Of a DNA stretch of 12,306 nucleotides, positions 1-7,066 are shown in pieces; position 1 is the stretch's first letter, and each line of letters begins with the position of its first letter. Made by a program: the position numbers and the translations under genes. The notes under the pieces are model-generated. The model saw only the letters and a program-made list of their open reading frames with translations, was not told where the DNA came from and made no database searches. The DNA comes from Microcaldota archaeon. GTDB lineage: Archaea; Micrarchaeota; Micrarchaeia; CAILAH01. The stretch is taken from NCBI GenBank assembly GCA_026419815.1, contig JAOAKR010000017.1:1-12306 (forward strand). The letters run 5' to 3'.

Positions 1-24
1 GACCTCCACTGTCCGTTCTCCCAT
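1..24 (-). CDS. 5' end of a gene cut by the left edge; possibly ribosomal protein uL11
   Basis: Only eight codons are inside the window: Met-Gly-Glu-Arg-Thr-Val-Glu-Val. What makes this a real start is a GGAGG ribosome-binding site (minus strand, near 34-30) five bases before the ATG, 28 nt after the cysS stop and on the same strand. The peptide resembles the usual opening of archaeal ribosomal protein uL11 (Met, a few polar residues, then a Val-Glu-Val strand before the glycine-rich GGKATPGPPLGP segment). The diagnostic segment lies outside the window, so the name is a guess while the start codon is reasonably supported. Confidence 0.4.
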
Positions 25-52
25 ACAACCCTCCGTATGTCCTCAATTGTGG

Positions 53-1495
53 CTATGCGCGCCTCCATATGCTCATCCCGCCAAAGTCCTCAACGATTAT
101 CCCAGCTGACCTGAGCGCCTCACGCACCTCGTCGGCCTCCGCGTACCTCTTAGCCCTGCGCAATTCATCCCGTGCGTTAAGCAGGGATTCAACTGCCTCA
201 AACAAGCCTTCGCATTTGATTGAGTGTTTCGCGCAGATTGGCGCAAGGGCCTTGATATACTTCTCGTCACCCTTGAGTGTGACCTCAATCCCCAGAACGC
301 CAAGAAGCCCAACAACCGTATCAACCGCATTAAGCAGCGATTGGCCGCTGCACCCGCTATCTGTGATGCGCTTGTTGATCTCACGCACAATCTCATTTAT
401 GCATACAAGCGCGTTCGGTGTGTCAAAATCGCGGTCCATTGCCGTATAAAAACCATCCTTGTATGCCTGCACCTCAATGTCCAGCGCATCATCACTGCCG
501 GATGTGCGCAGGGCGGCGACGCGCGCAGTCTCAAGCGTCGCAACCATCTTATCAAAGTGTTTTTTAGCCTCGTCAAAGAACTCAAAGCTGAAGTCTATGG
601 GGCTCCTGTAATGCCGTGTGAGCAGGTACCACCTGATTACGGGGGGATCATACTTGCGCAGCAGCTCATCAGCAGTTATGAAGTTTCCCAGGCTCTTGCT
701 CATTTTCTCCCCGTTTATTGTAAGGTACCCAGTATGCATCCAGAACCTGACGAATTTTTTCCCGGTTGCCGACTCTGATTGCGCGATCTCGTTCTCGTGA
801 TGGGGAAACACCAGGTCCCTCCCTCCGCCGTGAATGTCAATCGTCTCGCCAAGGTATGTTGTGGCGAGGGCCGAGCATTCAATATGCCAGCCAGGCCGCC
901 CCCTCCCCCACGGAGAATCATAAACGGCCTCCTTCTCGTTGCTTGCCTTCCACAGCGTGAAGTCCAGCGGGTTCCTCTTGTGCTCGCCGGGCGCGATGCG
1001 CGCGCCAACCTTAAGCGCACTGGTATCCTGCCGCGAAAGCTGGCCGTACGCACTGAATTTTTCAACTGAAAAGTACACGTCGCCCCCAGACTCATATGCG
1101 TACCCATTTTCAATAAGCCTCTGTATGAGCCTAATTATTGCAGGGATGTTGTCCGACACTTTTTCAATCCGGCTCGGCCTCTTTATGCCAAGCCGGTCCA
1201 TCTCACTGAGGGCCACCCTCATATTATCCTCTGCAAGCCTGAGCGGGTGCATGCCGAGCTCTGCGGCCCGGTTAAACACCTTATCCTCAACATCGGTCAC
1301 ATTCTGCAGGTAATTTACTGTATACCCCTTATGCTCAAGATACCTGCGCACCACATCAAAAAAGATGTAGGTCCTGATATGGCCAACGTGCATCCTGTCA
1401 TATGGTGTGAGGCCGCATACATACATTAGGACCTCATTGCCCGTTGCAGGTGCAAATTCCCGCTCCTCTGCAGCAAACGAGTCAAAAATCCTCAT
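53..1495 (-). CDS. cysS: Cysteinyl-tRNA synthetase (class Ia)
   Basis: Charges tRNA-Cys with cysteine in the cytoplasm, using ATP. The 480-residue protein has the class I signatures: the HIGH box as H36-V-G-H39 and the KMSKS box at 264-268. The zinc site of the family is complete, with C27, C207, H232 and E236, including the PHHENE stretch at 231-236. The C-terminal third is the helical anticodon-binding part. Length is close to the bacterial and archaeal norm. The frame is open further upstream to a GTG at 1549, but I start at the ATG at 1495 because family members begin with a short strand such as MxIFxS, and because a TATA-like box at 1524-1532 lies inside the longer version. The promoter spacing suggests a leaderless or very short-leader mRNA. 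It follows the HEAT-repeat gene by 54 nt and may also be read through from it. Its presence means this organism can charge tRNA-Cys directly; nothing here suggests the SepRS/SepCysS route. Confidence 0.97.
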   Translation of the reverse strand: MRIFDSFAAEEREFAPATGNEVLMYVCGLTPYDRMHVGHIRTYIFFDVVRRYLEHKGYTVNYLQNVTDVEDKVFNRAAELGMHPLRLAEDNMRVALSEMDRLGIKRPSRIEKVSDNIPAIIRLIQRLIENGYAYESGGDVYFSVEKFSAYGQLSRQDTSALKVGARIAPGEHKRNPLDFTLWKASNEKEAVYDSPWGRGRPGWHIECSALATTYLGETIDIHGGGRDLVFPHHENEIAQSESATGKKFVRFWMHTGYLTINGEKMSKSLGNFITADELLRKYDPPVIRWYLLTRHYRSPIDFSFEFFDEAKKHFDKMVATLETARVAALRTSGSDDALDIEVQAYKDGFYTAMDRDFDTPNALVCINEIVREINKRITDSGCSGQSLLNAVDTVVGLLGVLGIEVTLKGDEKYIKALAPICAKHSIKCEGLFEAVESLLNARDELRRAKRYAEADEVREALRSAGIIVEDFGGMSIWRRA

Positions 1496-1523
1496 AACCA
1501 CCGCATTATTAATGCCGTAAAGG

Positions 1524-1532
1524 TTATTTAAG
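1524..1532 (-). promoter_or_regulatory. TATA-like box for cysS
   Basis: Minus strand reads CTTAAATAA, centred about 33 nt before the cysS ATG. With the usual archaeal spacing of about 25 nt from TATA box to transcription start, the mRNA would begin within a few bases of the ATG at 1495. Inferred from sequence and spacing only. Confidence 0.45.
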
Positions 1533-1549
1533 TAGAGCTCCCCCACCAC

Positions 1550-2452
1550 CTATCTCTTGGGGTCTTGCGGTGCAGGCAAAGTGCTGCTTCCCCGCTTGCC
1601 CTGCGACACATCCCTCGCAATCAGGTTGAGGACACCGAATATGCTTGAGAGCGCATAGCCGAGCGAGAGCAGGGCGAGCACTATTGAGCGAACCACTGCA
1701 TAAACCGCACTGCCATATTTCTTTGCGATTGCGTTCAGCCTCTTAAGGAATGCCTGCTTGGCGGACTTGCCCTCCTCGCGCAGGTCCATTACCTCCTCAA
1801 GCGTCATATTGTCACCGAGCTCATTCAGCGCCTCAATTATTGGTGTGAGCGATGCGAGGTTCTCCTCAAGCAGCATCCTCCTTAGCCGCTGCTTGCCTTT
1901 GAGGAACTTCCTCTGTGCGATTATCTTTGCAACCCGCGAGCGGACAAGAGGGTCCTTGCTGTCAAGCAGCCTCACAACCCGGTCCTCATACTGCTTTGGG
2001 CAGTTGGCAAGGGCATTAAGCGCAAGCATTTTCTTCTCGGGCGGCATTGCCGAATCCTCAATTGATTGTAGCAGCTCCTCGGCCGCAGAGCCATCCTTGA
2101 GCGACGCGAATATGCCTACCAGCTGTGCGCGCGTCCAGGTATCGCTCCGGCGGAACGCCTCGCGCATTATCTTGACGCCATCGTCCCCCATAAGCTGCAT
2201 CGCGAGCAATGCCTCCATCTTGAGCGGCTCATTGCCCTTGGACACGAGCAGCGCCCTGAACACATCCCTGCCAGCAGGGCTTGCAATAAGCTCAGGCCAC
2301 AATTCGCACCTCTCCTGATAGGGTGAATTTTTAAGCCTTGCTATGACATCGCGCACCTCAACCCTAGAGCGCACGCTTCCACTGCCAAATTTTGGTGCGC
2401 TGGGATGGATCGTGCTCTCCCTATGCGCCTTATTTGTAAGCTCCCCCTGCAT
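1550..2452 (-). CDS. HEAT-like helical-repeat protein with C-terminal membrane segment
   Basis: Function not recognised. The 300-residue product has about 30 polar residues at the N-terminus. Residues 31-245 follow as amphipathic helix pairs typical of HEAT/ARM-type scaffolds, with repeated leucine and alanine patterns and short Asp/Gly or Pro turns (for example SKDPLVRSRVAKIIAQ near 165-180). Residues 249-279 are strongly hydrophobic, followed by a short basic and proline-rich tail. It therefore looks like a cytoplasmic scaffold anchored in the membrane by its C-terminus. I start at the ATG at 2452 and not at 2494: a TATA box at 2495-2502 touches the longer start, and a GGAG site (2465-2462) lies ten bases before 2452. 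Genes of this kind usually bind proteins; the partner is unknown. It sits between an extracytoplasmic membrane protein gene and cysS, all on one strand. Confidence 0.75.
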   Translation of the reverse strand: MQGELTNKAHRESTIHPSAPKFGSGSVRSRVEVRDVIARLKNSPYQERCELWPELIASPAGRDVFRALLVSKGNEPLKMEALLAMQLMGDDGVKIMREAFRRSDTWTRAQLVGIFASLKDGSAAEELLQSIEDSAMPPEKKMLALNALANCPKQYEDRVVRLLDSKDPLVRSRVAKIIAQRKFLKGKQRLRRMLLEENLASLTPIIEALNELGDNMTLEEVMDLREEGKSAKQAFLKRLNAIAKKYGSAVYAVVRSIVLALLSLGYALSSIFGVLNLIARDVSQGKRGSSTLPAPQDPKR

Positions 2453-2494
2453 GGTGCCCCATTCTCCGAATCTGCAACAACACTTTGCAGGCAA

Positions 2495-2502
2495 TATTTA
2501 AA
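2495..2502 (-). promoter_or_regulatory. TATA box for the HEAT-repeat gene
   Basis: Minus strand TTTAAATA, in a short A/T-rich gap just after the stop codon of the upstream gene at 2512. Predicted transcription start is near 2472, giving a leader of about 20 nt that includes a GGAG ribosome site at 2465-2462. The preceding T5 run on the same strand could also end the upstream transcript. Confidence 0.55.
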
Positions 2503-2511
2503 AAGGTAAAC

Positions 2512-3300
2512 TCATTTCGCGCGCGTGCGGTGCTTCAGGAGCAGGAAGGACACAGCCATCACCAATACCATAAGTGCCAAGTAGGTGCCCTCCGCTGATG
2601 ACGCGAATGCGTATGCCATCTCACGCGTCCTGCTGAAATAGGACTCAACCTCGTCCCTCATGCTTTCCTCGTGCCTGTACACAAAGCTGAAGTCCTGCAG
2701 GATGGTCTTCCCCCTCCAGAAGAATTCCCTGGAATCTTCTTCTAGGACATCAACATTCTGGGCTAGCGGGTCCACTGAGACCGCCACAACATCCTCAGGC
2801 AGGATTATGTATAGGTGGTCAGTCTCCTCAAGGACAATGTCGTTTTTCGCGTTGAACGAGAAATACAGCGCATCCTTCTTTAGGCGGCATTCATAAGTCC
2901 GCGCCTTTACCTGTGTCCTGTTGAACACGCCAGTCGCATCATACTCAATCTGGAGCACTGCGTTGTAAGTTGGGTTTATTATGTTGACCCGCGTCTTGGG
3001 CTGCGGTATGACGCGGAGGTTTGTGATTGGCGCAACGTTAGGGTTGATGTGATAGCGCACCTCGCTGATGCCTGTGCGCGTGCGCCAGCTCGTTATGTCG
3101 TTTGTGATTGCGATGTTCTCATCGTACAGCCTTGCTGACGCCTCATCGTCTATTTGCAGCTCAATCCTCTCAATTACGTGCGCATTGCCGTACTTGTCCG
3201 GGTATATTTTGACGATGGCACTGTCGTAAACGAAAGCCGCATTTGCCGGCTGTGCGAGCATAGCTACAGCCAGGCATAGAATTAAAAGGAAACGAGCCAT
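2512..3300 (-). CDS. Type I membrane protein with secreted ectodomain, function unknown
   Basis: Not recognised as a named family. The 262-residue protein begins with a clear signal peptide: basic MAR, a hydrophobic core to about residue 16, and an Ala-x-Ala cleavage site near 19-22 (PANAA). The ectodomain of about 210 residues has alternating hydrophobic/polar strands (near 23-50, 75-150 and 160-205), suggesting an all-beta, possibly immunoglobulin-like fold on the outside of the cell. One transmembrane helix at about 236-255 is followed by a short basic tail (KHRTRAK), so the C-terminus should face the cytoplasm. The start at 3300 is supported by a TATA-like box 25 nt upstream, which implies a leaderless mRNA. 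The downstream HEAT-repeat gene on the same strand is also membrane-anchored, so the two products could meet at the inner face of the membrane; this is inference. The single cysteine in the mature part (near 140) excludes an internal disulfide. Confidence 0.8.
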   Translation of the reverse strand: MARFLLILCLAVAMLAQPANAAFVYDSAIVKIYPDKYGNAHVIERIELQIDDEASARLYDENIAITNDITSWRTRTGISEVRYHINPNVAPITNLRVIPQPKTRVNIINPTYNAVLQIEYDATGVFNRTQVKARTYECRLKKDALYFSFNAKNDIVLEETDHLYIILPEDVVAVSVDPLAQNVDVLEEDSREFFWRGKTILQDFSFVYRHEESMRDEVESYFSRTREMAYAFASSAEGTYLALMVLVMAVSFLLLKHRTRAK

Positions 3301-3338
3301 AATAGTATTTCAATTACAAAAGCTTAAAAGTGGTGGTT
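3301..3338. promoter_or_regulatory. Divergent promoter region
   Basis: 38-nt A/T-rich gap between divergent genes. On the minus strand CTTTTAAGC (about 3321-3329) is centred 25 nt before the ATG at 3300, the classic distance for a leaderless archaeal transcript. For the plus-strand gene the best candidate is a weaker A/T stretch near 3303-3316. The two promoters would overlap, so they may compete or be co-regulated. Confidence 0.5.
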
Positions 3339-3965
3339 ATGGACCTGTTCTTCCTTGGAGAGGCTGGCCTTGTCGCCTCGTTTGCCGGCGGCAAGGTTGC
3401 GGTGGATCCCGTGTCGCGCGGCGTTAGCAGGGAGCGCATAATACAGGAGTGCAAGGGGCTCAAGCTGATACTCATAACGCACGAGCATAAGGAGCACTTT
3501 GACAGGGAGCTTATTGAGGCGCTATTTGAGAAGTACCGCCCTTACGTAATCGGCCCCAAGCACGTCCTCCTAAATCTTTCTGTTGACTCAATGTACAAGA
3601 GCGATGTGGCTGCGGGCGACACGTTTGAGCTGAGCGGGTTTGAAGTGCGCGTGATGCGCGCGCTGCATCCTCAGTCCAAGTATCCGGTCGGCTACGTGGT
3701 CTCCAACGCCGGCAATACAGTTTACTTCGCGGGTGACACGTACGAGATTGATGAGATGTACAAGATATCCGGGGATGTTGCAGTGCTCCCCATACGTGGG
3801 ATGGAGACGATGGGCGCCGCACAGGCTGCGAGGATGGCTGAGAAGCTTAAGTTCAAGAAGGTAATGCCCGTTTACTTCAATGACCGAAAAGATCTTGTTG
3901 AGTTTATGCTGGTTGCCAAGGACAGGGCACTTAAGCCGGAAGTTGGCGCGTGGGTGCGCGCATAA
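3339..3965 (+). CDS. Metallo-beta-lactamase-fold hydrolase (UlaG/UPF0173-like) with altered ligands
   Basis: A 208-residue single-domain member of the metallo-beta-lactamase superfamily, closest in layout to the small UlaG/UPF0173-type hydrolases. Visible landmarks are the first strand with G7 and the VDP turn (22-24), the metal motif T47-H48-x-H50-x-E52-H53, H110 in a LHPQS turn, and D133 in FAGDT. Two canonical ligands differ: the Asp of HxHxDH is Glu (E52), and where relatives carry a late His in a P-x-H-Y turn this protein has P177-V-Y179-F. It may bind one metal or work differently; substrate unknown. The frame also offers GTG codons at 3330 and 3333; I use the ATG at 3339 because the fold's first strand (DLFFLG) starts right there. 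The next gene follows after 17 nt, so the two are probably one transcript. Confidence 0.82.
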   Translation: MDLFFLGEAGLVASFAGGKVAVDPVSRGVSRERIIQECKGLKLILITHEHKEHFDRELIEALFEKYRPYVIGPKHVLLNLSVDSMYKSDVAAGDTFELSGFEVRVMRALHPQSKYPVGYVVSNAGNTVYFAGDTYEIDEMYKISGDVAVLPIRGMETMGAAQAARMAEKLKFKKVMPVYFNDRKDLVEFMLVAKDRALKPEVGAWVRA

Positions 3966-3982
3966 TGATAGGAGGGGATGCT

Positions 3983-4339
3983 ATGGCGAATGAGGAGATA
4001 CATATAGAGAAGAGGATATTGTGCCAGAAGTGCGGCCACGTGCACGATTTTTCAATAAAGACGTCGCTCTCTGTTGCAAACTTCGTGTTTGACACGCATT
4101 GCATTTCATGCGGTGCACCAATAACTGTTGACAGGACAACAATATTCAAGAACTCGCTTATGAGCACGGGTGCCACGCTCACCAGCACATCACAGGTGCT
4201 TGACATAAGCCCAGCAAACGCACAGGAAGGCTCAAGCGCAACCATAATGTCAGATGTGACATCATTCTTTGACGAGTTGGACAAGAAGATTGAGCCTCAC
4301 GAGAGCATAAAGAACATATTTGACGAGGAAGGCTTCTAA
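3983..4339 (+). CDS. Small zinc-ribbon-like protein, function unknown
   Basis: 118 residues. Two CxxC pairs, C14-Q-K-C17 followed by GH and C40-I-S-C43 followed by GA, are spaced 22 residues apart and should hold one zinc ion as a zinc ribbon in the first 45 residues. A Ser/Thr-rich, probably flexible stretch (about 57-90) is followed by an acidic helix (DVTSFFDELDKK) and an acidic end. There is no membrane segment. Such proteins often bind nucleic acid or another protein, but no function can be named. The ATG at 3983 is chosen because GGAGG (3971-3975) lies seven bases before it. An earlier in-frame ATG at 3965 overlaps the stop of the preceding gene and would place this ribosome site inside the coding region. 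Downstream of, and probably cotranscribed with, the metallo-beta-lactamase-fold gene. Confidence 0.72.
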   Translation: MANEEIHIEKRILCQKCGHVHDFSIKTSLSVANFVFDTHCISCGAPITVDRTTIFKNSLMSTGATLTSTSQVLDISPANAQEGSSATIMSDVTSFFDELDKKIEPHESIKNIFDEEGF

Positions 4340-4343
4340 GCTG

Positions 4344-4350
4344 TTTTTTT
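4344..4350 (+). terminator. T7 terminator after the zinc-ribbon gene
   Basis: Run of seven T starting five bases after the TAA at 4337-4339, without a strong hairpin, as is usual for archaeal intrinsic termination. Further T-rich sequence follows at 4361-4371. Confidence 0.6.
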
Positions 4351-4380
4351 CCATTTACGGATTCTTTGTTTCAAAAGGCT

Positions 4381-4406
4381 AAGGAAATTGAAAAGTGAAA
4401 AAGTAG
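4381..4406 (-). terminator. T-rich terminator after hppA
   Basis: On the minus strand the bases just after the hppA stop read as repeated T-tracts (CTACTTTTTCACTTTTCAAT). They face the plus-strand T7 terminator across a 67-nt convergent gap; nothing else is seen in that gap. Confidence 0.5.
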
Positions 4407-6374
4407 TTATATTAGCGCAAGCCCCATCGCAACGATGGCGCCCGCGAACACCAGCGATACGGTGTTCAGCACCTTTATGAGTGCGTTCAGCGCAGGGCCG
4501 GCAGTGTCCTTGAGCGGGTCGCCGACCGTGTCGCCAACCACTGCCGCCTTGTGCGTATCGCTGCCCTTGCCGCCCAGGTTGCCTCCCTCAATATACTTCT
4601 TTGCATTGTCCCAGGCAGCCCCGGCCGTGCACATAAACAGTGCCATCAGGAACCCGCTTGCGATTGCGCCAGCAAGCAGGCCGGCAAGCGCGGCCGCGCC
4701 GAACAGGTAGCCAACGATGAGCGGTGTGAACACCGCTATAACGCCGGGCAGTGCAAGCTCGCGGAGCGCGGTCGCAGTGCTTATGTCAACGCATTTTGCG
4801 TAATCCGCCTTCGCCTTGCCTTCCATCAGGCCCTTTATCTCCTTGAACTGCCTGCGCACCTCCTGCACAATTTCAAACGCGGCCCTCCCAACTGCAAGCA
4901 TAAGTAGGCTGGAGAACACGAACGGCAGCAGCGCTCCTATGAACAGGCCGACCACTACAGGTGTTGAGAGCAGGTTCACCGTTGCCAGCTGTGTCTCGGT
5001 AGCAAACGCCGCGAACAGTGCAAGTGCACCGAGTGCCGCACCCCCAATCGCAAACCCCTTGGTTGTTGCCTTGGTGGTGTTGCCGACCGCGTCAAGCGCA
5101 TCAGTAACCTTCCTTACCTTGTCAGGCAGACCGGACATCTCGGCAATGCCCCCTGCGTTGTCCGTGATCGGGCCGAACGAGTCAACTGCAATCACTATCC
5201 CGCTCAGTGAGAGCATTGCTGCAGCTGCAAGCGCAACTCCGTACAACCCTGCAAGCTTGAATGAGATTATCATTGCGGCAACTATGAGCAGTGCCGGCAG
5301 GAGTGTTGACTCCATCCCGATTGCAAGCCCGGTTATCAGGTTGGTCCCGGCACCTGTGCTTGACGCCTGTGCAAGCTTCTTCACAGGCCCGAATGAGGTC
5401 CCCGTGTAGTATTCCGTGATTAGGAACAGCAGGAACGTGACCGCTGCGCCTATTGCAGTTACGTAGAAGTACTCATTCAGACCTGTGTAAAGCAGCGTGA
5501 GCACGAGCATCATAGCTGCGGTAATGAACAGGCACACGTAGAACGAGAACATAATGTTGCTGTTCCACAGCCTGATGAACAGCGAGCCGATTATGCCTGC
5601 AAGCACACCAAGCGCCGCAATGCCGAGTGGCAGTGTTACCAGTGCGGCCGTTGAGCCGAGCAGCATCGCCGCTATCACCGTGACCACGAATGACTCAAAC
5701 ACGTCTGCGGCCATCCCTGCGCAGTCGCCCACGTTGTCGCCTACATTGTCGGCAATTACGGCCGGGTTCCTCGGGTCATCCTCAGGGATTCCCTTCTCAA
5801 CCTTGCCGACAAGGTCCGCGCCGACATCAGCAGCCTTTGTGTATATGCCGCCGCCTACCCTTGCGAACAGGGAGATGAGCGATGCACCAAAGCCGTAGCC
5901 CACAAGCGGTGCGAGCGCGCCGTCAAACAGTATATAAAGCGCGCCCAGCCCGACAAGCCCAAGGCCGACCAGCGCCATCCCGGTGACTGCGCCGCCACGG
6001 AATGCCATTGCAAGGGCGCCCGGGAGCCCCTTGCCGGCCACCTCTGCGACGCGCACGTTGCTCCTCACGGCCGTTTGCATGCCGATGTACCCTGCAAGCG
6101 ATGAGGAAAGCACGCCTGCCAGGAACGCAATTGCGGTGGGCAGGTTGACAAAATAGTATATGGCCCCAGCAAGCACGAGCACGATTGGGAGCAGTGTTAT
6201 GTACTGCCTCATAAGGTATGCATTCGCACCTTCCTCAATCGCCTTCGCGATGCTTTGCATCCTCTCATTGCCTTTCGGCGCCCTTACTATGCTGAGCACA
6301 AGAGCGCCTGAGTAGAGGATTGCCAATATGCCAACCGCCAGCGCAAAATACACCTCGCTGACTCCAAATATCAT
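4407..6374 (-). CDS. hppA: K+-independent membrane-bound proton-pumping pyrophosphatase
   Basis: Hydrolyses cytoplasmic pyrophosphate to phosphate and uses the energy to pump ions, most likely H+, out across the cell membrane. The 655-residue protein is almost all hydrophobic helices (about 15-16). It carries the conserved substrate loops in order: GGGIYTKAADVGADLVGKVE (174-193), DDPRNPAVIADNVGDNVGD (199-217), DNAGGI (405-410) and DTVGDPLKDTAGP (615-627). The potassium-dependence motif reads GNTTKATTKG (431-440), with Lys435 and Thr438 at the positions that are Ala and Gly/Ala in K+-dependent enzymes. By that established rule this is the K+-independent class, whose known members pump protons. 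Length is slightly below the family average but all core motifs are present. The ATG at 6374 has GGTGAT (6385-6380) five bases upstream. It follows the M50 protease gene by 68 nt and probably has its own promoter in that gap. Confidence 0.97.
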   Translation of the reverse strand: MIFGVSEVYFALAVGILAILYSGALVLSIVRAPKGNERMQSIAKAIEEGANAYLMRQYITLLPIVLVLAGAIYYFVNLPTAIAFLAGVLSSSLAGYIGMQTAVRSNVRVAEVAGKGLPGALAMAFRGGAVTGMALVGLGLVGLGALYILFDGALAPLVGYGFGASLISLFARVGGGIYTKAADVGADLVGKVEKGIPEDDPRNPAVIADNVGDNVGDCAGMAADVFESFVVTVIAAMLLGSTAALVTLPLGIAALGVLAGIIGSLFIRLWNSNIMFSFYVCLFITAAMMLVLTLLYTGLNEYFYVTAIGAAVTFLLFLITEYYTGTSFGPVKKLAQASSTGAGTNLITGLAIGMESTLLPALLIVAAMIISFKLAGLYGVALAAAAMLSLSGIVIAVDSFGPITDNAGGIAEMSGLPDKVRKVTDALDAVGNTTKATTKGFAIGGAALGALALFAAFATETQLATVNLLSTPVVVGLFIGALLPFVFSSLLMLAVGRAAFEIVQEVRRQFKEIKGLMEGKAKADYAKCVDISTATALRELALPGVIAVFTPLIVGYLFGAAALAGLLAGAIASGFLMALFMCTAGAAWDNAKKYIEGGNLGGKGSDTHKAAVVGDTVGDPLKDTAGPALNALIKVLNTVSLVFAGAIVAMGLALI

Positions 6375-6418
6375 TGCATATCACCCTATCAGTATGGCTG
6401 GGCAATATAAGCAAATCA

Positions 6419-6428
6419 CATTTAAAAG
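6419..6428 (-). promoter_or_regulatory. TATA-like box for hppA
   Basis: Minus strand CTTTTAAATG, predicted start of transcription near 6399, leader about 25 nt including the GGTGAT ribosome site at 6385-6380. A second A/T box (CTTATATT, 6404-6411) is nearer the start; initiation from it would remove most of that ribosome site, so I prefer the farther one. Confidence 0.4.
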
Positions 6429-6442
6429 CCTGACTTGCGTGC

Positions 6443-7066
6443 CTATGCAAGCAGCATCATGGGCACGAAATACAACATTGCCGCAGTGATGAGCAGTCCC
6501 AACCACACTATCCAGTTCCATGCGAGCACCTTGCTCCCGTCAAGCGGGAATATGGGCAGAAGGTTGAACCCTGCGAATATAGTATTGAATAGGTAGCCGA
6601 AGAATGCAATCTCCGTAAGTATTGACTTTGTGCCGAACAGTGCAACCGCAAATGGCAGCATCGCAAAGAATAGTCCCGCAAGCACGATATTGGTAAGCGG
6701 CCCAGCAACAGATATCTTGCCGTTCTGCTCACGTGTTATGTTGCGCGCATAAATGTACACGGCGCCCGGCGCGGCGAAGACAAACCCGAACAGCACGGCA
6801 AACACGAACATTATCAGCAGGCCTGTGGGCCACATAACAAAGCCCGCCCTTGCACCGTACCTTTGCGCCACAAACTTATGCGCCATCTCATGGCATATGA
6901 ACCCAGTGCCCACGGTGAGCATAAGCACTCCAAGCTGCTTGCCAATCTCTATGGGCGGATAAGACACAATGCTTGCAATGCCGTTTGAGGCTATAAATAG
7001 CGCAATTGATATGGCAAGCATGCATATCGCAATCTCCTCAATCTCCCGCTTCTCAATGTCCAGCAT
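6443..7066 (-). CDS. M50-family site-2-type intramembrane metalloprotease
   Basis: A zinc protease that cuts peptide bonds inside or beside the membrane. The 207-residue protein has about six hydrophobic segments. H59-E60-M-A-H63 supplies the HExxH zinc and catalytic residues in one of them. N168-LLPIFPLDG177 is the family's N-x-P-x-x-x-LDG motif that supplies the third zinc ligand, D176. It lacks added PDZ or CBS domains, so it is a minimal S2P like those common in archaea. The ATG at 7066 directly follows the TAG of the upstream gene (7069-7067), with GAGGT seven bases before, so translation is probably coupled. It lies third after cdc48 and the two-TM protein gene, and hppA is next. Substrates are unknown; regulated cleavage of membrane-bound factors or clearance of membrane fragments are the two usual roles. 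Confidence 0.93.
   Translation of the reverse strand: MLDIEKREIEEIAICMLAISIALFIASNGIASIVSYPPIEIGKQLGVLMLTVGTGFICHEMAHKFVAQRYGARAGFVMWPTGLLIMFVFAVLFGFVFAAPGAVYIYARNITREQNGKISVAGPLTNIVLAGLFFAMLPFAVALFGTKSILTEIAFFGYLFNTIFAGFNLLPIFPLDGSKVLAWNWIVWLGLLITAAMLYFVPMMLLA

Noticed and set aside
224..778. Open plus-strand frame of 184 codons inside cysS
   Set aside because: Antisense to a protein with complete HIGH, KMSKS and zinc motifs; no independent evidence.
2453..2494. Longer start for the HEAT-repeat gene
   Set aside because: It touches the TATA box at 2495-2502, so it would lie upstream of the expected transcription start.
4816..5409. Open plus-strand frame opposite hppA
   Set aside because: Ser/Ala/Pro-rich product of the kind produced opposite Ala/Gly-rich membrane helices; no ribosome site and no family features.
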